A stretch of 64,000 nucleotides of DNA from Cymodocea nodosa (taxonomy: Eukaryota > Streptophyta > Magnoliopsida > Alismatales > Cymodoceaceae). Below, in pieces: positions 11,552 through 23,854 of this stretch. The notes beneath the pieces are model-generated. The model saw only the letters and a list, made by a program, of their open reading frames with translations, had not been told where the DNA came from and ran no database searches. The DNA lies in assembly GCA_036874045.1 (NCBI GenBank), contig CM072345.1, positions 2,877,501 through 2,941,500 on the forward strand, read 5' to 3'. The position numbers and the translations under genes are program-made. The number at the start of each line of letters is the position of its first letter. The stretch's first letter is position 1.

Positions 11552-13349
11552 TGTTTAGAATGAAAAAGTGCATATTATTAACGGTTAAATGATGGTTAAT
11601 TGCATAATATTTAGCTTATCATATGAGAATTAAGCCATTATGTTATAATTGCACTGTTATATGCTTTAATTGAAGAATCTGCTTAATTTTGGGGAATTAA
11701 TGTTAATTTAGTACATTTATGAACTATCGGTAAATTGCAGGCTGTGAAATTCTTAAGTATCCGAAAATGCATCCGAGCATCGGATAGTTATACCTGTAAC
11801 TCTTCGAAATGTTATTTTATGTTTAAACTACTGCTGACACGTGTCGAGATCTGGTAGATTTACTTAAGTTATAACTCGTTAAGTTAGCATAACTGTACAC
11901 GTTGAGTTGCTATATTGAACACAAAGGCAACACGTTAGGTTAGCGTTATAAACTTAAGTTGTTATTTTTACACGTGTTTTATAGTTAAATCAACGAAGGA
12001 AGTTCGTTGAGTTATCTGTAACTCCACGGACTATATATTTTCTAATATGCCACTGTAGCAGTTGCAGGAACAGACAGTTGGAAGGAAAAACCACGTTCGC
12101 ACATATCACGCAGGAATTCAATCGCGCAGGGAGAAAGAAATCATCGCCGTTGATCTGAAGGAAGAAAATCCAACCGTTCATTCAAGCAGAAGCAGTTACC
12201 ACTGAAGAAATATAAAAGAAAAGAAGAAAAAAAGAAAGTGTGTGATCGATGGACGGCCAGTGTATACACAGGAGGAGCACTGAGCTTTCTGCAGACAGTA
12301 TCGGTGATTCTCCGAAGTATCACACCAACCATCGTTATCACCACCATAATCACCAATCATCGGAGGTCTGTGAGGATACTTGCCTGATGTTGGGTCGATT
12401 CCGAGCCAAACACAGTGCTTGACAACCATTGTGAGGAGTGATCGCATCGCGGGAAGGGAAGACATTTTCACCAAGCGTCGACTCATATTTCAAAAGATCT
12501 TAAAGCTTTTAGCCTTGGCTTTGGGTTGATGCCTGTATGTTGAAGAGGAGATCATCTTGCAATTCTGGACTTGCGATGCTAAAGGGAGAGGAGACAAAAT
12601 TGTAAGTGGTTTAATTTTCAGTGGTGTAATCGCGTTGCAAGTAGTGTCGGAAGTATTTACTGTCAAGTGAAATTACTTTAAATTTCACCTTTCGCTCATT
12701 TCCATGTTCACATCAAAACAAAAATACCAAAAACAATTTATCTTTGTTTGTATGTTGTATTTGAGTGTTGTATTGTTTGTGTTGTATCGTGATTAATGTT
12801 ATCTGTATCAGTTTTATGATTATTTTATGTTAGTTTTAATTTTACAGTTTACTGAAATTGGTTCGTACAAAACAACTTAAAGATTTTAATGGTTACTATT
12901 TGAATCATCGGAATGTTAGTATTGCTTAATGATAAATCCAATGTTAACTAGCATTAAAAAGCTTAATTGATGTTATTTACAATCTATGGAATCGCCCAAT
13001 GGTTGGGCGAATTCCTCTGTAAATAGCAGTATTATAAAGAAGAGACAGGCTCATGAAGTTAACTATAAATCAACGGAGTGTTTATTGAATATAAATTTGA
13101 ATTGTTCACAATCAAACATTCCTTAAATTTGTCAGTAATTCCCTATGGGATCGACCTGTACTTGCACACTAATACAATAGACACTGTGCACTTGCAGTTA
13201 AAGTACAAATTAGAATTAATATCTAAATTGTATTAAAGGTTGTTTGTTTACTTCTAAAAGAAAGAATAGGCATAAAGATAAATTAACTAAGTAAAAATAG
13301 AAGTAACAAATCCAAGTTTTTCTAGTGTAGTGCTGGGAAGACACAAACA
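11552..13349 (+). mobile_element. solo LTR of family A, inserted in A1
   Basis: It starts TGTTTAGAATG and ends ACACAAACA, and is flanked by the 5-base duplication ATAAG (11547-11551 and 13350-13354). A2 is continuous across this point, which confirms the insertion. Its length is 1798 bp. It contains TATAAAAG at 12211-12218, a likely LTR promoter box, so U3 is roughly the first 690 bases. A full A element probably once lay here and was reduced by recombination between its LTRs. Confidence 0.92.
12196..12486 (-). other. exon-like ORF antisense within the A LTR (solo LTR copy)
   Basis: The LTR carries, antisense to its own transcription, a frame starting MSRRLVKM with the conserved core VWLGIDPTSGKYPHRPP and a GDYGG...DGWC segment. 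Matching frames are open at 31368-31610, 52485-52694 and 60690-60887 in other A LTRs. The first 25 residues are rich in Arg, Ser and Leu without acidic residues, like a mitochondrial presequence. The stretch is more GC-rich than the rest of the LTR. It looks like a captured 5' exon of a host gene, but I do not recognise the parent. No function is implied for this copy. Confidence 0.5.
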
Positions 13350-13445
13350 ATAAGCATATGCCATATTCTCAATTATGAAATAAAACACACAACACTCCCT
13401 CTACTATTGAAACAAAATAGCACTCACAGTTGCTTAGCTTCTCAA

Positions 13446-13463
13446 TCCCTGGCAACAGCGCCA
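13446..13463 (-). promoter_or_regulatory. primer binding site of A1 (tRNA-Asp)
   Basis: On the minus strand this reads TGGCGCTGTTGCCAGGGA, close to the complement of the tRNA-Asp 3' end used by Athila elements. It is separated by 7 bases from the end of the 5' LTR at 13471, the same spacing as in A2 and A3. Confidence 0.85.
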
Positions 13464-13470
13464 AAAGACT

Positions 13471-15717
13471 TATTTAGGGTTGTTAAGTTAAATCTTAAAC
13501 TTGTATTGGATTTGTTTTTATGCTTATATAAATAATTACTTTTAGAAGTAAACAAATAATCTTTCACACAAATTAGATATTAATTCTAATTTGTATTTTT
13601 AACTGCAAGTGCACAATGTATATTGTATTTGTGTGCAAGTACAGGTCGATCCTATAAAGATTGAGTAAGAATTGTGTACTGTTCTAATTTTTATATTGGA
13701 GTTTATATGTGTTTAGTTAAGCACTCCGTTGAGTTATAGTTAACACGACAGACTTAGTTCGTGGAGTTATAGTTAACTCAACAGACTAACCTCATGGACT
13801 TAAGTTAACTCCACGAGCCTACCTTTCTAGTTAAATACTACTATTTACAAAGGAATTCGACCAATCATTGGGCGGTTCCTGTAGGATTGTATGGCTACAC
13901 AAGAGGGGAGTGAATTGTGTTTTTCAACATTTTCGAATATAATTAAAACTTTAAAACTCAAAAACAAGTCAAGACACTGTTTTCATAAAATCATTTTTAT
14001 TCAAAGTTTCAATTACAATATACAATTCAATTCTCCTCAAAAATTGTAGATGCAATTATATATCGATACTATATTTCATCTATACAATTTCATAACTACA
14101 AACAGAGAAAACTAATTTGCAGAATTTAAAACATTTCTCCCTGTTTGAGATCTTTCTTCTTCTTCTTCTCTTTCTTCTTCAACAATTCTTCAATGACGAA
14201 TATCTTGTCTTTTTCTGCTTTACCGAATTTGCTTTCTTTTGATACTTTAAATCTTCAGTGACAAATATCTTACCTTTTTTCTGCTTCACTGAACTTTCTT
14301 CCACTTGATACTTCAAATCTTCAGTGACATATATCTTACCTTTTTATGCTTCATTGAATTTTCTTCCACTTGAGAGCTTTTCCCCGAAGAGGTGTTTTTG
14401 ATCATTAAAAAAATTTTTCTTTTGGTGTGCAAAGATAACTAATCAACGAGAATTCTATGCCTTTTATATTGTATCTTCATTTCATGCATATCCTCCACGT
14501 TTAATCACTACTAGTCTTCCACTTCTTCACGTATTTTCTTTTTCCTTCATCGAAATACACATGTTTTGACCCATGTTTACATTTCGAATTTTCTTTAATT
14601 ATCAATCCTGGATCTCTGAAAAATTTCCTACAAAATAAACTTTCTCTTCCAAAATTTTTCATCAAGTATAATAAGAAGTCGTTACTTTAATGTTAACTAA
14701 ACGAGTAACACAAGTATATATATATAACTTAACGTTTCTAACTTAACAAGTTCCTCATGTGCCAACTCACGTGACAAGTACTATAGCTAACTCAACGAAC
14801 TATCTCCATGGTGTTACGCTAACTCAACGAACCATCTCCGTTGTGTTACAAATAACTCAACGAACTAGTAATAAACAAATGTTTCTATAATAAGAATTTT
14901 ACCACATGCAAAATTAACAACTTAAGTTTTCTAACGCTAACCTAATGCATTGCCTTAGTGTTCAATATAGCAACTCAACATGTTTAGTTATGTTAACTTA
15001 ATGAGTTAAACATGTGCATCTCACGTGATACAATATAACATTCGTAACTTATAATATCACTATGTATACAACACTAACTTAACGAGTTCGTCTCTTCTTT
15101 TACTCACTAACTTAACGAGTTCTCACGTAACCTATTCTAACCTTTAAGCTTTTAACTTAACGAGTTCTCACGTGATCTCTATACAAACAAAACTCTAACT
15201 TAACGAGTTGTCTAAACGTGCACTATCCATGATACAGAAAATATAACTTTAAAGCATATCATGCTTTCAATAAAAACACATGTTAACTTAACATTTAGTT
15301 AAATGAGAAATTAATGCAACGAAACGACTAGTTATTAACTTAGTATAATTTCAAATCCAATACAGACAAGTATTTATATTACTAAGCTTTTTCTATATTA
15401 ATTGTTGATTTTAATTTCTTTTCACAAGCAATAGTAACTGAGCAAATATGATTATTTTCATTCAGCACACATCATCAAAACAAAATACTCAACAGTTCCA
15501 TAGAATGTAAATAACATCAATTAAGCTCTTTAATGTTAGTTAATATTAGATTTATCATTAAGCAACACTAACATTCAGATAGTTCAAACAATAACCATTA
15601 AAATCTTTAAGTATCTAGAACGAATCAATTTCAGTAAATAATAAAACTATTTTCTATTTTCTAAATCAAACAAACATAAAACATTCACAATACTAACAAT
15701 GATAACATTAATCACGT
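13471..15717 (-). repeat. 5' LTR of A1, inner part, with solo B LTR inside
   Basis: This is collinear with the first 650 bases or so (plus-strand order) of the A3 LTR at 59723 onward, apart from the B LTR inserted at 13880-15494. It stops at an abrupt join with copy A4 at 15717/15718. The rest of the same LTR appears to resume at 20023. About 0.4 kb of the LTR is missing between the two pieces. It includes a GTTGAGTTA dyad array at about 13725-13825. Confidence 0.75.
13880..15494 (-). mobile_element. solo LTR of family B
   Basis: It is flanked by the duplication GTTCC (13875-13879 and 15495-15499); other A LTRs are uninterrupted here. On the minus strand it starts TGTTGAGTATTTTG and ends CCTACA, with a length of 1615 bp. 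The start resembles LTRs of SIRE-type copia elements, but no internal region is present, so the superfamily is unproven. It contains TAACTCAACGAAC-type repeats (14780-14870) and a segment (14934-15035) shared with the A LTR. Confidence 0.88.
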
Positions 15718-15977
15718 GAAATTGATACCTCCTATGAGAGGGAAACTGAATGAAGTAGTATAACTAAAGCAACTATGTATAATATAGTAAGTAGAAAAAT
15801 ATAAAAAGAAAAAAAATGTAAGTTTAATTATAGTTAGTAGTATCATAGAGTTATTACTTAACAAACTTAGTCTGTTGAGTTATGACCTAACTCCACAAGG
15901 GTATGTAAGTAGCTATCTTAATTTTATCTTTGCTAAAATTTTGTTTATGTTATACAGAATCACAATAGATGTAATTG

Positions 15978-17108
15978 ATGAAATTACTATTAGATGCACT
16001 AAGGGAAGTACTGAGTAACTTATCAGCTAAAGATCAGTGCAGATTGTGTTGTGTGTCAAAAGAAATTAAAGAATGTGTTAGAGAAAAATATTTTCATGGA
16101 CTACAAGCTGCAAAAATGACTAATATTAGAGATGAATTTTTGTGGAAGTCATTTAATCGTAGTTCAATCAACTATGAATATCTGAATATAGAAGAAACTA
16201 TTGGAATTCCACCTAATATAATATAAGGAATAGATCATATTATAGGGATAGATGAAGGATTAATTATTTACAAAACCAAACCAATGTATGCAATTATGTT
16301 ATCCGATATTTTGATTAGAAATCGTATCACTAGAGAAAAATGGAATATAGGAAGGCCTAATAGATTTGAAGTACCAACTGAAAATTGTGGGCCAGCTTTA
16401 ACATTTTCTAATAAAAATTTGACCATTCTTGAAAAATTGTATTACTAGAGACCAATGGGAAATTGGGATGAAGATTTATGTTTAAGTGTGTATAATTTTC
16501 TGAATAGATCTTGGACTAAAAATACTATGATATATCTAGGACAGAAAACATTAATTAACAACATACATGTCATACTTGATGGATATATATATTTAGTCAT
16601 AGATATATCAGTTGCATTTATATCTGATTTATACATAGTAAGCATAGATAGTTATAATGATGACTTTATAGAAATATTGCCTATACCTAGTGATATAACT
16701 AAACCACCGTCTACAGAACATGATAAAATTCAATTAGGAGTATGGCATAATGAATATGATGATCCTACTTTATGTCTGATAAAATGGTGGGATGAATTGA
16801 TGAAATTTCAAATATGGATTATGAAAGACCTAAATGAATGGAAGTGGGAGGAGGAATATATTGAAATATATGTAGAAATAGAAACAACTACATTATCTTG
16901 GAACAAAAAAGGATCCCTTTCTACATTTCAATTCATTAATGATAATACACTTATATTTAGGATTGATAACATACTGCAAGTTTACAAGTTAAAAAGGAAA
17001 GTAGAGTGCATTAAAACAAAATTAATAGTAAGAAGAATTATGCCTAAAAAGTTTGCTTGGACTGACATGTTTATTCCATTTGTCACTACTTTTCAATCAT
17101 GTTTTTAA
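15978..17108 (+). pseudogene. captured F-box gene relic, copy in A4
   Basis: The clearest of the three copies. It has an N-terminal F-box (DALREVLSNLSAKDQCRLC), a conserved middle region with a GLIIYKT motif, and a long C-terminal part that carries SVYNFLNRSW, DLYIVSIDSY and FQIWIMKDLNEWKW. The last segment resembles the 'WVMKDY' strand of plant F-box-associated domains. The total of about 375 codons fits a plant F-box/FBA protein. It reads in the element's sense. A GTTGAGTTA dyad lies at 15850-15900 and another follows at 17470-17528. It has about two or three breaks and is not expected to be functional. Confidence 0.8.
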
Positions 17109-18937
17109 CTATGATTTTGTACTTTTAATGTTGTGTGTATTCTGCATTTATTTTTAGAAAAGAAAGAAAATTTTTATTTTATAAAAAGAAAGAAAAGAAA
17201 AACAAAATATCAATCCAATTTGTTGGTATTTGTTTTGGGAAACCAACTAGCTTGCTTGTGAGCTACCAAAGGCATAAGAGCCTAGGTTCCACACAAGACA
17301 CTGATTTAACAATTTATGTTTTGTTGTTAAATGTTATTTTATTATATATTTTGCTTTTATTTATGAATGAAAAGTTTTTCAGAATTAAAGGTCAGAGGAT
17401 ATTGAAGGAGATACAAAAAAATAAGGTATGTAATTGATTACTTACCTTGAATTTACATTTAAACTCAATTTATGGAGTTATTCATTAACTCAACGAATTA
17501 AGTTCGTTAAGTTAAGTGCTAAGTCAATGAAACAATATTCATGCCTGCTAGCATTTATTATATTTACTATAAATCTTTTACATTGAGGACAATGCAAAAT
17601 GTAGGTATAGGGGGGAGGTAATTAGATTAAAAGCCAAGTAATTGTGTTAAATAAAGGAACTAGAATTGTGCTGCAAACTTCTATGGAAATTGAACATTTT
17701 TTATGAATTTGCTATAACTAATCGAAAATTTCCTATAGCTATCCGATAATTGAAATTGTCAAATTTTTAAGAAATATAACTGCTTGAATGTTAGAATTTT
17801 ATATAAGATGCTACAAATTTTATTATTAATACAAATCTGGATATAGTATCTTATGTTTTTGCTGAATTTTATGAGTTTAACAGTTTCACGATTTTAAAAA
17901 GAAATCAGAATGCTTAACTAAAACTTAGTAAATTATCTGAAATCTTAAAAGAGCTGAAATGTTGATTTTTGGATTAAATGAAATACATATGATCAAGGAT
18001 ACATTTCATTTGATTGATTAAACTTGTAGAATGATTTATGTGTAAATCTTATTAAACTATAGAAAAAGTATGAGCTTATTGATATGGATTCATGTTTTCA
18101 GTAAATTATAGAAGTAGGATTATATGAGATTTGTGTTTTATGGCATCTGTATTAATGAAATATGTATATATACTATGTTGAAAAGAAAAAGAAGAAAAAG
18201 AGAAAAACTTTGAGAGTTTGTTGATTTGTTTGATCACGAGCCTTTTGTACTTGAGTAGATAGGTATGTAAGGATTGTTGACCTGAAAAAAGACTCTTTAA
18301 ATCTAGCAACATAAGATCCTGATCAAATCTAGGATTGTTGACTGAAAGCTCAATACATGGGTACACTAGAAAGCTCTTGTATGATTCAAGCTTTTCAAAT
18401 TAACTTTTAAAGTACAAATATACATATACTATTCTGAAAAGATAAAAGTGTTTTGTGAAATATAGAAATCTTTTGAATCAAGTATATTTTTTGTTATCTA
18501 AGATTATTGAAGTATGAATCTAGATTAGACTTTTAAAGTTGTTTATTTGAGATACAATTCATTATTCTTCTTGTTTTAATCATATTGAGTTGGATTGTGT
18601 TTTGATTCATATGTAGTTGAAATTTATTCTAGAAATCATATTGGAAAATTCAGGATAACAAATATTGAAAAGAAGAAAAAAATGATAATATAATTACCAC
18701 CTCTATGATGCTAATATATTTTGTATGTAATTTACATATGTTTAAATATATTTGCAGGTTGAAGACGAGAAAACAATGTTAAAATAGATTACTGAATTAA
18801 TACAGAATATCTTTATAGTAATCTAATTTATGTATTCTGAAGAAAAAAAATGAAGAATTACTTCTAGCACTTTAGAAAGATCAACTAGTTAAATCTTAGT
18901 TTGCTAAGGGACTAGTAAGATTTAAGTATAGGAGAAG
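17109..18937 (+). other. 3' noncoding region of A4 with purine tracts
   Basis: No gene is present. It holds the block ATTGAGGACAATG followed by a GGGGGGAGG tract (17581-17619), a pairing common in Athila elements between the last gene and the 3' LTR. The real polypurine tract, AAGTATAGGAGAAG (18924-18937), directly abuts the LTR. The same order is found in A2 (34395-32600) and A3 (55020-53558). A short frame antisense to the element (about 18106-18366) is also open in A2 but not in A3, so I do not call it a gene. Confidence 0.7.
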
Positions 18938-20022
18938 TGTTTAGAATGAAAAAGTGCATAATATTAACGATTAAATGATGATTAATTGCATAATATTTAG
19001 CTTATCATATCAAAATTAAGCTATTATGTTATAATTGCACTGTTATATGCTTTAATAAAAGAATCTACATAATTTCAAGAAATTAATGTTAATTAAGTAC
19101 ATTTCTAAACTATTAGTGAATTACAAGCTAATTGTAAGTGATCATATAATTAAGTATTAAAGATCATCTTACAAATTTTGATTCGCAATTCTATAGGGAG
19201 AGGAGGCAAGATTGTAAGTGATTAAGTATTCAATGGTGTAATTGCATCGCATGTAGTGATAGAAGTTTTTATTGTTGATAGAGATTTTTACACTTCACCT
19301 TTTGCTCATCTTCAAGAAGATATCAAAACAAAAATACCAAAAATAACAAATTATCTATGTTTACATTTAGTATTAAAGTATTGTATTGTTTGTTTTGTAC
19401 CGTGATTAATGTTATCATTATCAATATTGTGAATGTTTTATGTTTGTTTGATTCAGAAAATAGAAAACAGTTTTATTGTTTACTAAAATTGATTCATTCT
19501 AGATAATTAAAGATTTTAATGGTTATTGTTTGAAATATCTAAATGTTAGTGTTGCTTAATGACAAATCTAATATTAACTAATATTAAAGAGCTTGATTGA
19601 TGTTATTTACATTCTATGGAACCGCCCAATGGTTGGCCGAATTCCTCTATAAATAACAGTATTTAACTTGAAAGGTAGGTTCGTGGAGTTAACTTAAGTC
19701 CACAAGGTCAATCTGTTGAGTTAACTATAACTCCACAAACTAATTCCATTGTGTTAACTGTAACTCAATAGAGTGCTTAATTAGACACATATAAACTCCA
19801 ATATAAAAATCAGAATAGTACACAATCCTTACTCAATCTCTATGGGATCGACCTGTACTTGCACACAAATACAATATACACTATGCACTTGTAGTTAAAA
19901 TACAACTTGAATTTAATATCTAATTTGTGTGAAAGGTTGTTTGTTTACTTTTAAAAGAATTTATTAATATGAGCATAAAAACAAATTAAACAAGTTTATG
20001 ATTTAACTTTTCACACCAAACA
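18938..20022 (+). repeat. 3' LTR of A4, internally shortened
   Basis: It starts TGTTTAGAATG directly after the polypurine tract and ends ACCAAACA. At 1085 bp it is about half the length of other A LTRs; the middle, including the exon-like insert and the promoter box, is absent. It keeps the GTTGAGTTA dyads (about 19670-19770) and the conserved TGTACTTGCACAC end block. Confidence 0.85.
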
Positions 20023-21147
20023 CAGACCTCCGATGGTTAGTGATTTTGGTGGTGTTGTGGAGCTTCAGGGAACTTCCGATGCTTCCTACAGTTAGCGCGG
20101 TTCTCCACACCCTCTCCATAGTTTTTCTCCTCTTCTTTTATATTTCTTTCAGTAGTAACTACTTCTATTTAAATGATCAGTTGGATTTCCTTCATTCATA
20201 TCAACGATGGTGATTTCTTTTTCATTTCACGAGTTAATTCCTACGTGATATATGCAATCGTGGTTTTCCTTCGTATTGTATCTTCTTGTAACTCTTCTAG
20301 TTTTTGCACTTGCAAAACACATGACTAGACAAGAAAACTTATCTATTCGTTAGTCATTTTATAAAACTCAAACATTTACCATTCATGTGTGTAAAACTCG
20401 AATAGTTATCTAACTCTCTAATTTTCCATTACCGAATGCACATAGAAAACATGTGAAAACTTAAAACATTAAAACACATTAAAACACAGGTGTAGATAAC
20501 TTAACTATATGAGTTTTTAACATAACTCTTCAACTAAAATGAAATGTTAACTATCCAAAAGTTTACATTTCCTATTTTTGCATAACACTAACACAATGCG
20601 TTACCTGAGTGTATATTCAAGTAACTCAACGTATATAGTTATGCTAACTTAATGAGTTATACATGTGCAGCTCACATGACATAGTAAAACATTTAAATTC
20701 AATACATGCACAATTCTAATTTAACGAGTAAAAGTATATTTCGGATACTTACAAACCTAACTATCCGATGCTCAGATGTATTTTAGATAGTTACTAGATA
20801 ACTTACCGAAAATTCACTTAAGTCATGCATTAAGGTTTCAACATGTGTACTCTAAGAAATAATAAAATATTCTCTTAGTGTTTAAAACATAAATGTCCGG
20901 TACATTAAATATAACTTTCTGAAATAACAGACAATTCAGATACATAGGATTTAAAATGCCTGTAACTTATCGACAATGTAAAAATGTACTTAATTAATGC
21001 TAATTCCTTGAAATTATATAGATTCTTTCATTAAGGCATATAATAGTGCAATTATAACATAATGGCTTAATCTCATATGATAAGCTAAATATTATGCAAT
21101 TAACCATCATTTAACCCTTAATATTATGCACTTTTTCATTTTAAACA
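20023..21147 (-). repeat. A LTR, outer part (probably rest of A1 5' LTR)
   Basis: Collinear with 52597-53557 of the A3 LTR. It contains a CTTTTATA promoter box complement (about 20135), the shared U3 module (20580-20690), TATCCGA-type repeats (20750-20830) and the terminal TTTTAAACA. On the minus strand this is the start of an LTR. The simplest reading is that it and 13471-15717 are one LTR split by A4. Confidence 0.7.
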
Positions 21148-22073
21148 CTATCCGATACTTAAACACTTTTCGGTGAGTTAGCATTTAACCTTCCGAAAGA
21201 TAGGTTAAGTTGATTCGTTGTGATAGCGTAACACCACAGACTTAGTTCGTTAAGTTAGCTACAATATATGTCACATTATTTGGCACATGATGAACTCATT
21301 AAGTTAGATACATTAAGTTATAAATCTACTTGTTTTACTTGTTTAATTAACATTAACACAACGACTTGTTATTACACTTGATAAAAAAATTTTAGACGAG
21401 AAAATTTATTTTATAAGAAATTTTTCAAATATCCAAGATTGATGATTAAAGAAAATTTGAAAGGAAAACGTGAGTCAAAATGTGTATATTTCAATAAAGG
21501 AAAAGAGAAGACGTGAAGAGTGGAAAACTGATTGTAGTTAAACATAGAGGATATGCATGAAATGAAGATATAGTATAAAAGATAGAATTCTCGTTGATCA
21601 ATCATCTTTACACACCAAACAAAATATATTTTCAAGGATCCAAACACCTCTCTAGGGAAAAGCTCTTAAATAGAAGAAAATTCCGTGAAGAAGAGAAAGT
21701 CAGATATATGTCATTAAAGAATTGAAGAATCAAAAGAAAGTAAATTTGGTGAAGAAGAGAAAGTCAAATATTAGTCATCAAAGATTTACAGAAGAAAAAG
21801 AAAAATCTCAAATAAGGAGAAATGTTTTAAATTCTGTAAATTATTTTTCTCTATTTGTAGTTATGAAATTGATTAGATAAAACATAATATCATTATATAA
21901 TTGCATCTACAATTTCTAAGAGAATTAAATTATATATTGTAATTGAAACCTTGAATAAAATGATTTGATTAAAATAGTGTCTCAACTTATTTTTAACTTT
22001 TAAGTTTCAATTATAATTGAAAATGTTGAAAAACATAATTCAATTCTATCTTATATAGTCATTTGATCCTACA
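21148..22073 (+). repeat. B LTR, 3' part, truncated by A1
   Basis: The segment from about 21200 matches the solo B LTR (13880-15494, reverse) and ends GATCCTACA at 22073. The B start is absent; A1 begins at the break. The first 50 bases carry CTATCCGATA and TTCGGTGAGTTA words of the type seen in A and C LTRs. No gene is present. Confidence 0.75.
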
Positions 22074-23854
22074 CCTTAGGATTTTAACATAGTACAACAC
22101 TCGATCCTAACATCATCGTCGAAGTCACATATGTGCATTTCCTCCTCACATCCGTGTGTTTCCTCTTTGCATCTATCAAACTTCCTCCGTCTGCACATTG
22201 TATTCAATTTGTGGTGAGGTGAAAAATCTCTTTCCTACGACAACCACCAAGAATGCAAATGAGGGCAAGCAAATGGAGGAAGGCATGCCGATAATAGCCC
22301 CATCAAGGTTATTAGTTGGTAACTAACACATGACCCACCCATCACAATTCTCTAATTTTTCTTTCATTTTAATCTAGGACAATGTTTCACCTGTTCATGC
22401 CTGCATCTTGGATGAATTGGTTCTTTGGTTCCTCATGCCAAGCATTTCCCCCATTTACTCCTAGTAAATAATGCTCTATCAAACAATATGTTCTTCTCTT
22501 TGCTTTACTTCCTCACTCAAAATGTTCATTTCCTAGTTTTTGAAGCTTGCACCCATTACCTTGATAGCCCTCATGAGCCCATCTCAACCTCCTTATCCAT
22601 CGCTAAGGGAAAATGCACCACCCCCATTTACTAATTCTAATAATTATGTGATAATTGATTATAATAATTTAATCAATAAAAAATAATAATATTCATAATT
22701 GTCGTTAACCTTGGATTCTCACGAAAGAACAAAAGAACAAAGAGAAAGAAAAGAAAAGAAAAGAAAAATGGAAGAAAAATAAATTATATAAAAAATATAA
22801 ATATCTAAAAATCAAATTATTTTAGATAGAAAACATAAATATTTTAAATAAAAATTAAATTAGTAATATTTATTCAAATTATTTAATAAAGTAGTAAGAT
22901 ATAAATATTTATATTTAATAAATTATTAATATATATTATATTATTTAAAATATTACTTTTAAATTAATAATAATTTTTATTAATTATTTATTTAATATTT
23001 TAAAAATTATTAAATAATATATTTCCTATGATTACAAAGACATCTCAAAATTCCTATCATTTTCTATACATATACAAACAATATTTTCTTTTCTATTGTA
23101 TATATTCTACCGTTCTCATTTTCCATGATTTCAAACACTTTTAGCCGTTTCATTTTCTAACAAAAAAGGTGAAAAGAGAGGTATCGCTCAACCTTAGACA
23201 AAAAAAACAAATTCGTGTACATCTGCTTGATTGGCTTGTTCATCATCGTTAAATATGTTTCGATTGAAGCCGTTATCGACGTATCATGAATTAAACCAAG
23301 TTGTAAGATATCTGAGGTTAAAACGAGCTGTGATAATTTTTACTACTGTTATTGTCAAAAAATACTTGAGGTTTAGACCTACACAAATATCTTCTGGTAT
23401 ATTTTAATGTATATGTGCTGACGAATCAAATGTACGACGCTAGGTCCCGCAATTCCTAACTCTAATCCCTAACCTTCGAAAATTTTACGTCTGCCAGACT
23501 CCTTTCAAGACAAGTTGATCTACAGATGACACTCGAGAACCAGTCATTGTTACACCAGAATATACGACGGAAACAATTGCAGATAAATCACCGATTTCTT
23601 CTCCAAACAGCCTTGACCTCTGATAGCACCACGATTTCTATTCAGAAACCGAACAAACAAAAATATTTACAAGCATGGACGCAAAGAAAACCACCTGATT
23701 CCTTGGTTTCCTCGTCGAAACCAGAGAGACACAGAAAGAGTGAAAGACAAAGGAAGGTAAGAGAATTGAAAGGAAAAGAGCGATTGCCTCTGGGATCCAA
23801 TGGATCATAAATTGTTCGCATAGGTAAAGAAGGACAAAGGACGATCGGCTGGGA
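22074..23854. other. unassigned, probably host intergenic DNA
   Basis: No gene I can support. It contains an (AAGAA)-type microsatellite near 22740-22775 and a very AT-rich stretch at 22780-23040 made of TAAATATTTA-like words. A plus-strand frame at 22425-22634 and another at 23526-23810 show no recognisable domain; the second lies antisense to the likely 3' region of the minus-strand gene at 23855. The 23160-23500 part could be transcribed flank of that gene. Confidence 0.4.

Larger units (their letters stand above)
6916..13364 (-). pseudogene. NC-PR-RT-RH-IN frame of A1 (Athila pol)
   Basis: Parts from the high coordinate: a start just after the primer site (about 13364), a zinc-knuckle-like stretch (about 11470-11515), coiled-coil linker (11300-10780), aspartic protease with DLGAGIN-type active site (about 10560-9950), RT (about 9600-8850, with FMDDF near 9070), RNase H (about 8700-8370) and integrase (about 8050-6920) with an NWRSRW/GxFKVxGQRL-like tail typical of Athila. 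Between start and knuckle a solo LTR (11552-13349) has inserted. There is no capsid domain between primer site and knuckle. The frame is broken in many places. Confidence 0.85.
15718..20022 (+). mobile_element. Athila-like copy A4, 5'-truncated
   Basis: Plus-strand A element retaining only the tail of the capsid-type gag (from about 15718), the F-box region, the 3' noncoding part and a 3' LTR. It lies inside the 5' LTR of A1. The 3' boundary is a clean LTR end (ACCAAACA at 20022), while the 5' boundary is a truncation, so a deletion probably removed its 5' half together with some of the A1 LTR. No target duplication can be tested. Broken. Confidence 0.75.
200..21147 (-). mobile_element. Athila-like Ty3 element A1, nested and broken
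   Basis: Minus-strand Ty3 element of the Athila lineage. Reading down from the high coordinate: 5' LTR in two pieces (21147-20023 and 15717-13471), primer site, pol frame, ORFX, capsid-type gag and F-box region. The 3' LTR lies beyond the left edge or is lost. It is interrupted by copy A4, a solo B LTR and a solo A LTR. Assignment rests on the tRNA-Asp primer site, an Athila-style protease (DLGAGIN) and RT (RVCIDYRKLN, VLNWEKCHFMV). Its 5' LTR abuts a B LTR at 21148, so A1 probably inserted into that LTR. It is old and carries many breaks (ten or more), and shows no sign of being functional. Confidence 0.85.

Noticed and set aside
22425-22634. Plus-strand 69-codon frame in the host-like island
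   Set aside because: No domain, no promoter signal and ordinary base use; not supported as a gene.
23526-23810. Plus-strand 94-codon frame rich in Lys/Arg/Gln
   Set aside because: It lies antisense to the probable 3' region of the minus-strand gene, with no recognisable domain.
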